Positions 1 through 6,305 of a stretch of DNA of 11,835 nucleotides are shown one piece after another. Numbering within the stretch: position 1 is the stretch's first letter; every line of letters begins with the position of its first letter. The DNA is from Candidatus Nanohaloarchaea archaeon (lineage in GTDB: Archaea > EX4484-52 > GLR71): positions 1 through 11,835 of the forward strand of contig DAOVVY010000015.1 of the NCBI GenBank assembly GCA_030636885.1, read 5' to 3'. The notes under the pieces were generated by a model. It searched no databases, was not told the DNA's origin, and saw only the letters and a program-made list of their open reading frames with translations. A program made the translations under genes and the position numbers.

Positions 1-2
1 CT

Positions 3-548
3 ATGGCACAATTATCATCTTCACGGAGATATAATGATATAGTCAATTGCAGGTTAGATGACTTTAAGATATAAGAATATGGAGAAGGATACAGGTTACA
101 TATACTTCATGGAAAAGGTGGAAAAGTCAGTATAGCTGTATTACAGAACAAAGTCTCTGAAAAAATCATAAGTCTCATACGAAATATAAAGCATAGCAAG
201 AACAGGAAAGTCAAAAATAACCCATTTATATTTATATCAGATAATTATATCTATTCTGACTATTCGGATGTATTGTCACCATTGGATCAGGATAGCATTA
301 CAGCTTATTTTGAGATATATAACAGGTATCTGAAGAAGAATAGCATTAAGTTCAATAAGTTCATAGTAGAAATAACTTCTCATGTATTTCGGTCATGGGC
401 GATAACAAACTATCATAGATTACATAATGGAGATCCGCATAAAGGGATGAAATTCTCAAACCACAGTTCGTATGATGTCTACATGACTTATGTAAAGGAT
501 ATTGACGAAGAAGAAGCGTATAAAGATATTGATTTGAATGAGATGTAG
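3..548 (+). pseudogene. tyrosine recombinase (integrase), catalytic part, interrupted by an in-frame stop
   Basis: This reading frame is open from the window edge to 548 except for a TAA at 72-74. The part before the stop carries an SSSRRYNDIVN stretch, which resembles the segment around the first catalytic Arg. After the stop come HGKGGK (the beta-hairpin Lys region), HVFR near 381-392 (the HxxR box), NHSS and YMTYV with the probable Tyr nucleophile. All five catalytic positions of the phage-integrase family can therefore be recognised, so sequence conservation extends across the stop. The only usable start after the stop is a TTG at 273, which would leave out the first Arg and the Lys. The 5' part lies outside the window. 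The family excises or integrates circular elements by a covalent 3'-phosphotyrosine. I read this as a recently inactivated or mis-sequenced integrase; suppression of TAA is unlikely. Confidence 0.8.
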
Positions 549-595
549 CTGAAATGACATTAAATCATTTTCCTACCTCAAATTTTGTCTTACAA

Positions 596-685
596 TTATA
601 ATATTCCTTTAAGATGTAAGCCATATAATAACCACAATATAATTGCAATAATACCAACACAAAACATTATTTTATTCTCATCCAC
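596..685 (-). CDS. 29-residue single-span membrane peptide
   Basis: A GTG start at 685 is preceded five bases upstream by GGTGA, the ribosome binding site seen throughout this window. It overlaps the end of the upstream gene by 8 bases (stop TGA at 678-680), suggesting translational coupling. The peptide has a short charged start (MDENK), then about 18 hydrophobic residues (roughly 7-24, CVGIIAIILWLLYG), then a short basic tail. It is probably a small inner-face-anchored membrane peptide at the promoter-distal end of the leftward operon. I recognise no family. Reality is supported by start signal and hydrophobic composition only. An ATG at 681 in another frame gives just four codons and is rejected. 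Confidence 0.55.
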   Translation of the reverse strand: MDENKIMFCVGIIAIILWLLYGLHLKGIL

Positions 686-1538
686 TTATCTCACCCCCTT
701 TGTTTTTATCTGATTTGACAGAAGTAAGACTAAATAGTGACTTTTTATATCCACAAGACTTAACAGCCCAATATTCTCTAACCCCACCGTATTTCTCCAT
801 TAATCTGAAATGATGTTCTTTTGTTCTGGCTTGAACAGGCATGAATTTTATATCTTGATCTTGTAGACAGTCTTTTATCATTCCTTTTAATTCATCTATA
901 GCATTTTCTTTAGTTTTACCCTGTGAACACAAATCTTCAAAAAATGGAGTCTTGGCAATATACCAATTATTCTCTTTAAAAGTAATTACAGGTATAGATA
1001 TACTTTTTAGATATTTATTATTTAGTTTTCTGCATCTATCCCACGCTTCTTTGACATCTTTGCGACCAGACTGTTTAATAATGTCATCCACGAATTTCTT
1101 TGGATTATCAACACTTATGCCCGGAGTAGGAGTTATTGGTTTAACTTCTTTCTTGACAAAATCTTTCTCACTAAGAGTCAGATAATCATTATTCCTTCTA
1201 TTATCTCTCTCAGCAATCAGTTTTTTAACAGTTTCATCAATCTTTTTAAAAGATTCTAACTCAATCTTTACAGATTCCAAAACAACTTCTTTTTCGTTTT
1301 TAGCCATTTCATTGAAATTGTCTACATATTCAAAGTAGGTAGTTAAACATAATAGAGATGGACATAGAATTATGGGGTCACCACTACCTTTAGATGGCAT
1401 GATGCTACAGTTTTCTACCAATACTTTCTCTTTACAGTAATGGCACTTCAGATTATCTGTATTAATATCGAATGCTTTCAATACCAGCATTTTCTCTTTC
1501 TTACCTATCTTCATAAATTTCATTTTGTCTATATTCAT
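678..1538 (-). CDS. zinc-ribbon / HicB-like domain protein, 286 residues
   Basis: The N-terminal part has CHYC at 32-35, Cys44 and CPSLLC at 59-64, spaced like a zinc-binding module. A charged helical stretch (about 80-135, rich in Glu and Lys) and a Pro-rich linker (134-140) follow. Residues 181-226 read IPVITFKENNWYIAKTP...QGKTKENAIDELKGMIKDCL, with gaps marked. This fits the HicB/UPF0150 antitoxin fold: a beta-hairpin with Gly replaced by Asn, then the helix with the xGxTxEEA-type turn. A basic tail of about 50 residues follows. HicB proteins neutralise HicA mRNA interferases and many are DNA-binding autoregulators, but no HicA-sized basic gene lies next to this one. The start ATG is six bases after the stop of the 124-residue gene, with AGGTAGAT upstream, so both are one transcript. 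The function is probably regulatory. Confidence 0.7.
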   Translation of the reverse strand: MNIDKMKFMKIGKKEKMLVLKAFDINTDNLKCHYCKEKVLVENCSIMPSKGSGDPIILCPSLLCLTTYFEYVDNFNEMAKNEKEVVLESVKIELESFKKIDETVKKLIAERDNRRNNDYLTLSEKDFVKKEVKPITPTPGISVDNPKKFVDDIIKQSGRKDVKEAWDRCRKLNNKYLKSISIPVITFKENNWYIAKTPFFEDLCSQGKTKENAIDELKGMIKDCLQDQDIKFMPVQARTKEHHFRLMEKYGGVREYWAVKSCGYKKSLFSLTSVKSDKNKGGEISG

Positions 1539-1544
1539 TTTAAT

Positions 1545-1919
1545 CTACCTAATATCCCACCAATTTTTCTTTTTTGGATAGGTTATATAATATCCTCTAT
1601 CTGATTTGTAATAAATTCGTCCATTTTTTCTTCTATGTTTTTCCGCTTCTGCAACAGATGAATAATACTTCATATTAATGCCTTCTCTCGTTATTCTCGC
1701 TATTTCCATTAGGGTAGTTAGGTCTTTCTTTATGAATAGTCTACCTTTGATAATTCCACCCCATTCATCGATATGGATTTCTTCACCTTCTTTTGTCAAG
1801 ACTCTCTGTGTCGGATCATCTTTCTCTGCGAGATATCCTTCATTATCTATTGTTTTACCTAACAAGTCTAAGAGATCCAACATTACATCTTCAGAAAATG
1901 TTAGTTTTATATTATCCAT
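1545..1919 (-). CDS. conserved-looking hypothetical protein, 124 residues
   Basis: I do not recognise the family with confidence. The protein is soluble and acidic in its first half, with an amphipathic helix (VMLDLLDLLGKTI). A distinctive central block, about residues 45-75, has EEIHIDEWGGIIKGRLFIKK followed by a helix, and looks like a small alpha/beta fold. The C-terminus is basic and aromatic (KHRRKNGRIYY, then YPKKKNWWDIR), which could contact nucleic acid. The ATG at 1919 is preceded by AGGAGAT at a good distance. It is the first gene after the repeat-flanked TATA box at 1937-1988 and is therefore the direct target of any regulator that binds there. It is followed six bases later by the HicB-like gene. 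Confidence 0.7.
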   Translation of the reverse strand: MDNIKLTFSEDVMLDLLDLLGKTIDNEGYLAEKDDPTQRVLTKEGEEIHIDEWGGIIKGRLFIKKDLTTLMEIARITREGINMKYYSSVAEAEKHRRKNGRIYYKSDRGYYITYPKKKNWWDIR

Positions 1920-1936
1920 TTTTATCTCCTACCTAC

Positions 1937-1988
1937 TATACATTTAACTGTACAAGTATATATATTGGTTTATACATCTAACTGTACA
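1937..1988 (-). promoter_or_regulatory. promoter with TATA box flanked by two 18-bp direct repeats (putative operator)
   Basis: On the minus strand the sequence TGTACAGTTARATGTATA occurs at 1971-1988 and again at 1937-1954, with one difference in 18 positions and starts 34 bp apart. Each copy contains two TGTAYA words 12 bp apart. Between the copies lies ATATATATAC (1956-1966), a good archaeal TATA box. It is placed so that transcription would start near 1930-1937, shortly before the ATG at 1919. One repeat therefore covers the TFB/BRE side and the other the start-site side, the usual layout for an archaeal repressor that blocks TBP/TFB and polymerase. The regulator is unknown; RHH and winged-helix proteins are encoded elsewhere in the window. 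Confidence 0.65.
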
Positions 1989-2017
1989 GTGCAAATTATG
2001 TATCCTAAGCATAGTGA

Positions 2018-2551
2018 TTATAGTGATTCAGAAGCTTTATCAAATTCTTCTTTCCGTTTCAAATACGACTTACTAATCCAATATATTGGAGTTATATTAA
2101 ATATCAGTGTGTGTGGTGGTTCAAAATTTATCTCTTTCATTTGGTTAGTTATCCATCGTTTTGCATCCATATAGGTCTTACAGTTTGTCGAAGAACCCCA
2201 ACCATTTTTACCATCACGAGAACCAGAATGCAAATCTACATGGAACATCCTTTTTCTGTGTAAAGGTTCTATATCAAGTTCTTTTGCTTCGTATGACTCA
2301 TCAACCATTGATTTAACATATTCTGCAATATCTTCTTTTGTACCTATTAATTTGAACGCATCATCATCAAAAGGAGATTCTTTCAGAGGAGTTACTACAT
2401 AATACTTCTTTTTCTTTGGTTTCGGTTTGTCTTCTTTTTTCTTTTTCTTACTACTTGAATCGTATGCAAGGCGACATTTAATATTTGTAGGTTTTACAGA
2501 TACAACAGACTTCTGTTCTATAACTCGTGTTTTCTTTTTCTCTTTAGACAT
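2018..2551 (-). CDS. lysine-rich hypothetical protein, 177 residues
   Basis: The ATG at 2551 is chosen over an in-frame TTG six bases earlier, because GTGATT precedes it at normal spacing and it lies two bases after the helicase stop (2554-2556). The first 50 residues are extremely basic and low-complexity (KEKKKTRV, SSSKKKKKEDKPKPKKKK), typical of a disordered nucleic-acid-binding tail. The rest (about 50-177) looks folded, with YYVVTPLKESPFDDDAFK, the HVDLHSGSRDGKNGWG block and a helix with MDAKRWITNQM. I recognise no family. Tight packing behind the helicase suggests a partner in the same process; it is equally possible that it only shares the transcript. Confidence 0.7.
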   Translation of the reverse strand: MSKEKKKTRVIEQKSVVSVKPTNIKCRLAYDSSSKKKKKEDKPKPKKKKYYVVTPLKESPFDDDAFKLIGTKEDIAEYVKSMVDESYEAKELDIEPLHRKRMFHVDLHSGSRDGKNGWGSSTNCKTYMDAKRWITNQMKEINFEPPHTLIFNITPIYWISKSYLKRKEEFDKASESL

Positions 2552-2553
2552 AA

Positions 2554-5274
2554 TCAATCACTTTCAATCTCTATAGGTTTCAATTCTATACCTATCTGAT
2601 ACATCAGCTTATTATATTTACCTGAAACATCATCAAGTATCAAAGGGAATTTATAATCTTTCTCTGTCTTCGCAAATATATATTTCATCGCCCTGACAAA
2701 ATAATGTGTGAATTCATCTTTTCTCGGATCATAAGTTGAATATGTAGTAACGAGTTTCATTGGGTGTGCATCTTTTATGAACAAAGCATCAATATCACGA
2801 TAATAGTTCGAGAAACCACCACAATAGTCCAACCACACGAAATCATACTTTATATCATGGTCAGATATGAACTGCAATATTGAGGTAGGATAGAACTCTA
2901 TCTTGATATTGTTGGGATTGTCATACTTCTGTAATGCTTCTGTCATCTCTTCTGGTTCGATATGGTTAGGAATTATTATCCTTGATGGTTTTATACCCTG
3001 TTCATCTATCTCTTTGAGAGCAAGTAGTTTTGGACTCTCAAGCAATAACACAACATCACCATCACTTATATGATCGACAATCTTCTTCCTTACAACATCT
3101 TTTTCAGGATTTGGATTGAATTTCCTGTCCCCACCGAAACTGTTTGTCTTGTTGGATTTAACCTTATTGGCTTTGTGTTTCGGTACTTTAGGTATAGTTA
3201 CCTTAGGGGTGTATGAAGTGTTGATTGTGATTGAACTTTTTAGTCTTCGTGACCATCTATTAGATGGGTTCATTCCATGCTGTTTAAGAAACGCAAAATA
3301 ACCACCATAAGGTGTGAAATAATATGCATATATTCCTAATTCTCCCAGAGTTGGAGTCCTACCTAATTCTTTAGTTTTATCTTTAATTGCCTTTTCAAGT
3401 TCAGATTCTGTGTAATGTTTAGGTGAAGTTTGATTTGGTTTCAATCCTATCTGTTTTAGGAAAGAAGAAAAACCACCATAAGATTTGAACACCTTAGGAT
3501 ATAGTCTTAATTCTTTTAATTTTGGTGATCTTCCCAACTCTTTAGCTTTATCTTTGATTATCTTTTCAAGTTCAGATTCGGTGTAAGGTTTTTTAGGTTT
3601 CCTTATTGGTTTCAATCCTATCTGTTCCAAGAGAGAAGAAAAACCACCACATTGTTGGAATATATAATAATCCATACCTAACTCTTTTATAGTCGGTGTC
3701 TTACCACCTAATTCTTTAGATTTATCTTTTACGAGTGTTATTAGTTCTTGATTTGTGTACTGTTTTTTAGGTTTCCTTATTGGTTTCAATCCTATCTGTT
3801 TCACGAAAGAAGAAAAACCACTATATCGTTTGAAAATATTGTTATGTATACCTAATTCTCCCAGAGTTGGAGTCCTACCTAATTTCTTAGCCAAATCGAG
3901 TGTCTTCTTTTTAAGACTCTCGAAAGAATACTTGTTTGCTTCAATTATGCTTTCCTTTAGCAAATCGACCTTTTCCCTACTCAAAATTACACTACAACCC
4001 AAAGATTCAAATACAAAAGTTGATGAATCATCATTATCTTTTTGTATTATATTATTATCTTTGGTTGCATCACAATCAACAGATTTTAACACTAAATCAG
4101 AATGGTTGTTTTCAATATCTATTTTCTCCACTTCTTTCCTGACATCAATATTCAACGCTTCTTTCAGGAAATCCTCAACTATACTACACCATCTTGATGA
4201 TGCAGTGAAATCAAGTATCAACAGATCTTTCTTACCCTCAGCTTTACGCAGACCGCGACCAATCTGTTGTGTGAATACCCTTGAAGAATAAGTTGGTCTT
4301 ATCATCATTATACAATCAGCATCAGGTACATCAACACCTTCATTAAACAAATCAACTACACAAATGACATCATAATCACCGTTACGAAAACCATCAAGTA
4401 TTCTTTCACGGGCAGGTAATGTTGTTGTGTTCCTATGTTCAGAATTGTTGGTATATACATTAGTCATTCCTGTCAGACCTACCGCTTTGATACCTCTATC
4501 ATTGAACACCTTGACCATTCTCTCAGTATGCTTAACAGATACACAGAAACAGATTGTTTTCTTCTTGTTATGTACTCCAACTGCATATTCTTCATATTCT
4601 GATATTATAGCATTATCGTATTTAGGTTTACATACCTCTCTATTGAGGACTTTCTCATCACATTTAGTTCCATTCAATTTCATATCCATATATCTAATAC
4701 TATTTTTATTATTTACCCAATAATAATTGAATGGTGCTAAGATATTATCAACTCTACCCTCATATATAGTATATTTGTATATTATCTTTCCGCAGATGTT
4801 TTCAAGACTTTTACCATCAGCACGATATGCAGTAGCTGACAGACCCAGCATGAACTTTGGTTTGAAATATGATAATGCTTTCTCGAAAGTAATAGCTTTA
4901 TAGTGATGACATTCATCAACGACAATATAATCAAATTCATTCTCTTTGAACTTATTGAGATTTCTATACAGAGTCTGGACTGTTGCAAAAGTTACCTGTT
5001 TCTTATCCTTATTAGCCGCAATATAATAACCAAAAGATAAATCAAACTTTTTTAGACAGTTCTGGAATTCTCTATCATTCGCCTGTTTCAAGATATCCCT
5101 ATTATGACAGATGAAAAGTAAATTTGCATTCGGATCTTTCTCTAATATCCTTTTGAACCAGATTGCCGCAAGATAAGTCTTACCAGTACCTGTCGCCATC
5201 TGTACGATCCCTTTTGATTCCTTTGTAGTATCAAGCACGGCTAATGCTTCAACCTGTGGTTTGTATAATTCCAT
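2554..5274 (-). CDS. SF2 helicase with four internal repeats and a C-terminal Rossmann/methyltransferase-like domain
   Basis: The product has 906 residues. The ATG at 5274 is preferred over a TTG four codons upstream because GGTGA sits five bases before it. Residues 1-360 are a superfamily 2 helicase/translocase core of the DEAD/DEAH (ResIII-like) type: Walker A MATGTGKT (26-33), motif II DECHH (120-124), motif III SAT (146-148) and motif VI QQIGRGLR (336-343). Residues about 451-671 hold four repeats of 50-58 residues, each with a basic helix, ELGRTPTLGELG-type turn and GGFSSFLKQIGLKP-type end. They resemble the homing-endonuclease-associated repeats (HNH_repeat), presumably DNA-binding. Residues about 726-901 read like a Rossmann fold with VVLLLES, RIIIPNH and FVWLDYCGG strands, resembling viral-type methyltransferases, but a glycine-rich SAM loop is not evident. 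No nuclease motif is visible. The likely role is ATP-driven DNA or RNA remodelling in replication, repair or defence of the element. Confidence 0.88.
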   Translation of the reverse strand: MELYKPQVEALAVLDTTKESKGIVQMATGTGKTYLAAIWFKRILEKDPNANLLFICHNRDILKQANDREFQNCLKKFDLSFGYYIAANKDKKQVTFATVQTLYRNLNKFKENEFDYIVVDECHHYKAITFEKALSYFKPKFMLGLSATAYRADGKSLENICGKIIYKYTIYEGRVDNILAPFNYYWVNNKNSIRYMDMKLNGTKCDEKVLNREVCKPKYDNAIISEYEEYAVGVHNKKKTICFCVSVKHTERMVKVFNDRGIKAVGLTGMTNVYTNNSEHRNTTTLPARERILDGFRNGDYDVICVVDLFNEGVDVPDADCIMMIRPTYSSRVFTQQIGRGLRKAEGKKDLLILDFTASSRWCSIVEDFLKEALNIDVRKEVEKIDIENNHSDLVLKSVDCDATKDNNIIQKDNDDSSTFVFESLGCSVILSREKVDLLKESIIEANKYSFESLKKKTLDLAKKLGRTPTLGELGIHNNIFKRYSGFSSFVKQIGLKPIRKPKKQYTNQELITLVKDKSKELGGKTPTIKELGMDYYIFQQCGGFSSLLEQIGLKPIRKPKKPYTESELEKIIKDKAKELGRSPKLKELRLYPKVFKSYGGFSSFLKQIGLKPNQTSPKHYTESELEKAIKDKTKELGRTPTLGELGIYAYYFTPYGGYFAFLKQHGMNPSNRWSRRLKSSITINTSYTPKVTIPKVPKHKANKVKSNKTNSFGGDRKFNPNPEKDVVRKKIVDHISDGDVVLLLESPKLLALKEIDEQGIKPSRIIIPNHIEPEEMTEALQKYDNPNNIKIEFYPTSILQFISDHDIKYDFVWLDYCGGFSNYYRDIDALFIKDAHPMKLVTTYSTYDPRKDEFTHYFVRAMKYIFAKTEKDYKFPLILDDVSGKYNKLMYQIGIELKPIEIESD
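3262..3924 (-). repeat. coding tandem repeats (four units) inside the helicase gene
   Basis: Four units of roughly 165-175 bases encode the repeated domain. The DNA itself is still similar. The plus-strand phrase GGTTTCAATCCTATCTGTT starts at 3437, 3608 and 3782, spacings of 171 and 174, both multiples of three. The fourth unit (nearest 3262) has lost this phrase. Another phrase, CTCCCAGAGTTGGAGTCCTA, is shared by the outermost units, near 3342 and 3857, but not by the inner two. This mosaic pattern points to recent duplication or gene conversion within the gene. The one-repeat gene at 5358-5564 is a more diverged fifth copy. Confidence 0.85.
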
Positions 5275-5305
5275 TCTGTTCACCAATTAATTTTTTTCCT
5301 TCTGA

Positions 5306-5314
5306 GTATATAAA
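5306..5314 (-). promoter_or_regulatory. possible TATA box for the helicase gene
   Basis: The minus strand reads TTTATATAC, 32-40 bases before the ATG at 5274. That would place the transcript start just before the GGTGA site. The gap of 83 bases between the one-repeat gene and the helicase is larger than the other gaps in this operon, which is consistent with a separate promoter. A 13-codon reading frame (MDKRYLYTQ...) spans the same bases and I do not call it. Confidence 0.4.
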
Positions 5315-5357
5315 TACCGCTTATCCATTATTTTCCTCGATAGTTTAAATAGACCAG

Positions 5358-5564
5358 TCATTTTACAATTCTTTTAGGTTTCTCACCGATAACTTTCAAA
5401 AATAAGTTATATCCTCCATACCTGTCAAACGCATAGATTTTCAGGTTTAATTCTTCCACTGTTGGAATCCTACCCAATTCAGTTTTTTTCTCTAAAACCA
5501 ACCGTTTAAGGTTATTAAAGAAGTATTTGCGGGGCTTGAACAACTTTTTGGATTCCATGACCAT
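5358..5564 (-). CDS. single-repeat protein, stand-alone homologue of the helicase repeats
   Basis: The 68-residue product is a basic N-terminal helix followed by one complete copy of the repeat found four times in the neighbouring helicase: LVLEKKTELGRIPTVEELNL, then FDRYGGYNLFLKVIGEKP, then a basic end. Compared with the helicase copies, the ELGR-PT--EL turn and the GG(F/Y)--FLK-IG-KP end are kept. It sits 83 bases upstream of the helicase on the same strand and six bases after the 52-residue gene. It may bind the same DNA sequence or assemble with the helicase repeats. An alternative ATG at 5558 is two codons downstream. The repeat resembles homing-endonuclease-associated repeats; no nuclease residues are present. 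Confidence 0.75.
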   Translation of the reverse strand: MVMESKKLFKPRKYFFNNLKRLVLEKKTELGRIPTVEELNLKIYAFDRYGGYNLFLKVIGEKPKRIVK

Positions 5565-5569
5565 TAACC

Positions 5570-5728
5570 CTATTCCTTCTTCTTTTGAAATACAATATTG
5601 CCATTATCTACAAAATCACAATCATAACCTAATTCGCAGATAGTATCACAAACCTTTCTAAGTTCCTTATAAGGGAAAACCCTGAACACAGTCAGTTTTA
5701 TATTACCTTTTTCTATATTCTCAACCAT
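5570..5728 (-). CDS. small hypothetical protein, 52 residues
   Basis: The ATG at 5728 has GGTGA seven bases upstream. Part of that site is the last codons of the preceding zinc ribbon gene (GGT GAA TAG), so the genes are coupled. The sequence is a short alpha/beta pattern: charged strand (GNIKLTVFRVFP), helix (YKELRKVCDTICELGYD) and a final strand (CDFVDNGNIVFQKKKE). Three Cys are present without a zinc-site spacing. I recognise no family. Codon use and start signal match its neighbours, which supports a real gene. Confidence 0.65.
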   Translation of the reverse strand: MVENIEKGNIKLTVFRVFPYKELRKVCDTICELGYDCDFVDNGNIVFQKKKE

Positions 5729-5731
5729 ATT

Positions 5732-5899
5732 CTATTCACCTTTAATCAAACCAAGTTTTATTTTTATCTTTCTAATATTAACTAAGGTATGACAACGAGG
5801 GCAAGTCACATAATATTCTGATTTACCGCCATAATCCCATACATAGTCGCATTTTTGACATTTTATCTTTATTTTTGAATCATCTATTTTTATCACCAT
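5732..5899 (-). CDS. zinc ribbon microprotein, 55 residues
   Basis: Cys14-x2-Cys17 and Cys33-Pro-Arg-Cys36 form two zinc knuckles around the typical archaeal block DYVWDYGGKSEYYVTCPRC. A basic tail (KIKIKLGLIKGE) follows. Proteins of this size and pattern are common in archaea and their elements and are thought to act in nucleic-acid or protein contacts; no specific role is known to me. It is the first gene of the leftward operon: the ATG at 5899 lies 34-40 bases from the TATA core at 5933-5938, so the leader is very short. Its end overlaps the ribosome binding site of the next gene. Confidence 0.75.
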   Translation of the reverse strand: MVIKIDDSKIKIKCQKCDYVWDYGGKSEYYVTCPRCHTLVNIRKIKIKLGLIKGE

Positions 5900-5920
5900 T
5901 ATTTATTTATAGTATTTATT

Positions 5921-5950
5921 TACATACATACTTATATATAGATGTAGGTA
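5921..5950. promoter_or_regulatory. symmetric divergent promoter with shared TATA box
   Basis: TACATACAT (5921-5929) and ATGTAGGTA (5942-5950) are inverted copies with one mismatch in nine. They flank the TATA core TTATATATA (5932-5940), which reads as a TATA box on both strands. The nearest starts are the minus ATG at 5899 and the plus ATG at 5977, about 37 and 41 bases from the dyad centre. Each fits a TATA box with a short leader. The arms are candidate binding sites for a dimeric regulator. The words ATGTA and GTACAA recall the TGTAYA words of the repeats at 1937-1988, but that link is weak. Confidence 0.6.
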
Positions 5951-5976
5951 CAAATAAGTATTAATGAGTGATTTAT

Positions 5977-6075
5977 ATGATTAAAAAACAATTTATATAC
6001 ACAAGAAAAGGAAAGCACTTGGATGTCCTAAATATAGTAAGAGACAGGATATCACAGAAATATAACAGTGAATAG
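5977..6075 (+). CDS. small basic protein, 32 residues
   Basis: The ATG at 5977 is preceded by GTGATTT and lies about 41 bases after the shared TATA core. The product (MIKKQFIYTRKGKHLDVLN, then a short helix VRDRISQKYNSE) is basic and has no recognised family. The terminal codons AGT GAA TAG form the ribosome binding site of the following gene, the same coupling device seen on the minus strand at 5728-5740. This argues that it is translated. Confidence 0.5.
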   Translation: MIKKQFIYTRKGKHLDVLNIVRDRISQKYNSE

Positions 6076-6076
6076 A

Positions 6077-6295
6077 ATGGAAAGAATTAACGCAAAACGG
6101 AAAGCTGTAGATGTCATAGAATTTTCTTCAGTAGATGAACTAGAAAAATTTTCTAAATCTATAGAGACTGAAAAGAAATTTATACTGACATGGAAAGAAA
6201 AGGAAGATGTCATGTCAGAGTTGATATTTTCAACAAATATTACAAGTAAGATAAAAAATGGTGAAATCAAACTTACTTCTGTTGAAGAAAAATAG
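6077..6295 (+). CDS. hypothetical protein, 72 residues
   Basis: The ATG at 6077 is chosen over an in-frame GTG at 6068, because AGTGA lies five bases before it and the GTG is inside the preceding gene. The protein is highly charged, with a basic start (MERINAKRKAVDVIEF), then a helix (SVDELEKFSKSIETEKK), a strand with a Trp (FILTWKEKED) and an acidic or mixed end. No cysteines, no membrane segment and no recognised family. It ends ten bases before the flotillin-like gene, whose GGTGA follows immediately after its stop, so the two are co-transcribed. Confidence 0.65.
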   Translation: MERINAKRKAVDVIEFSSVDELEKFSKSIETEKKFILTWKEKEDVMSELIFSTNITSKIKNGEIKLTSVEEK

Positions 6296-6305
6296 GTGAA
6301 ATGAA

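Noticed and set aside
3755..4291. Open frame of 178 codons on the plus strand inside the helicase gene
   Set aside because: Mirror of the helicase frame, without ribosome binding site or recognisable domains.
5281..5340. 13-codon frame just before the helicase gene
   Set aside because: It overlaps the probable TATA box and is too short to support.
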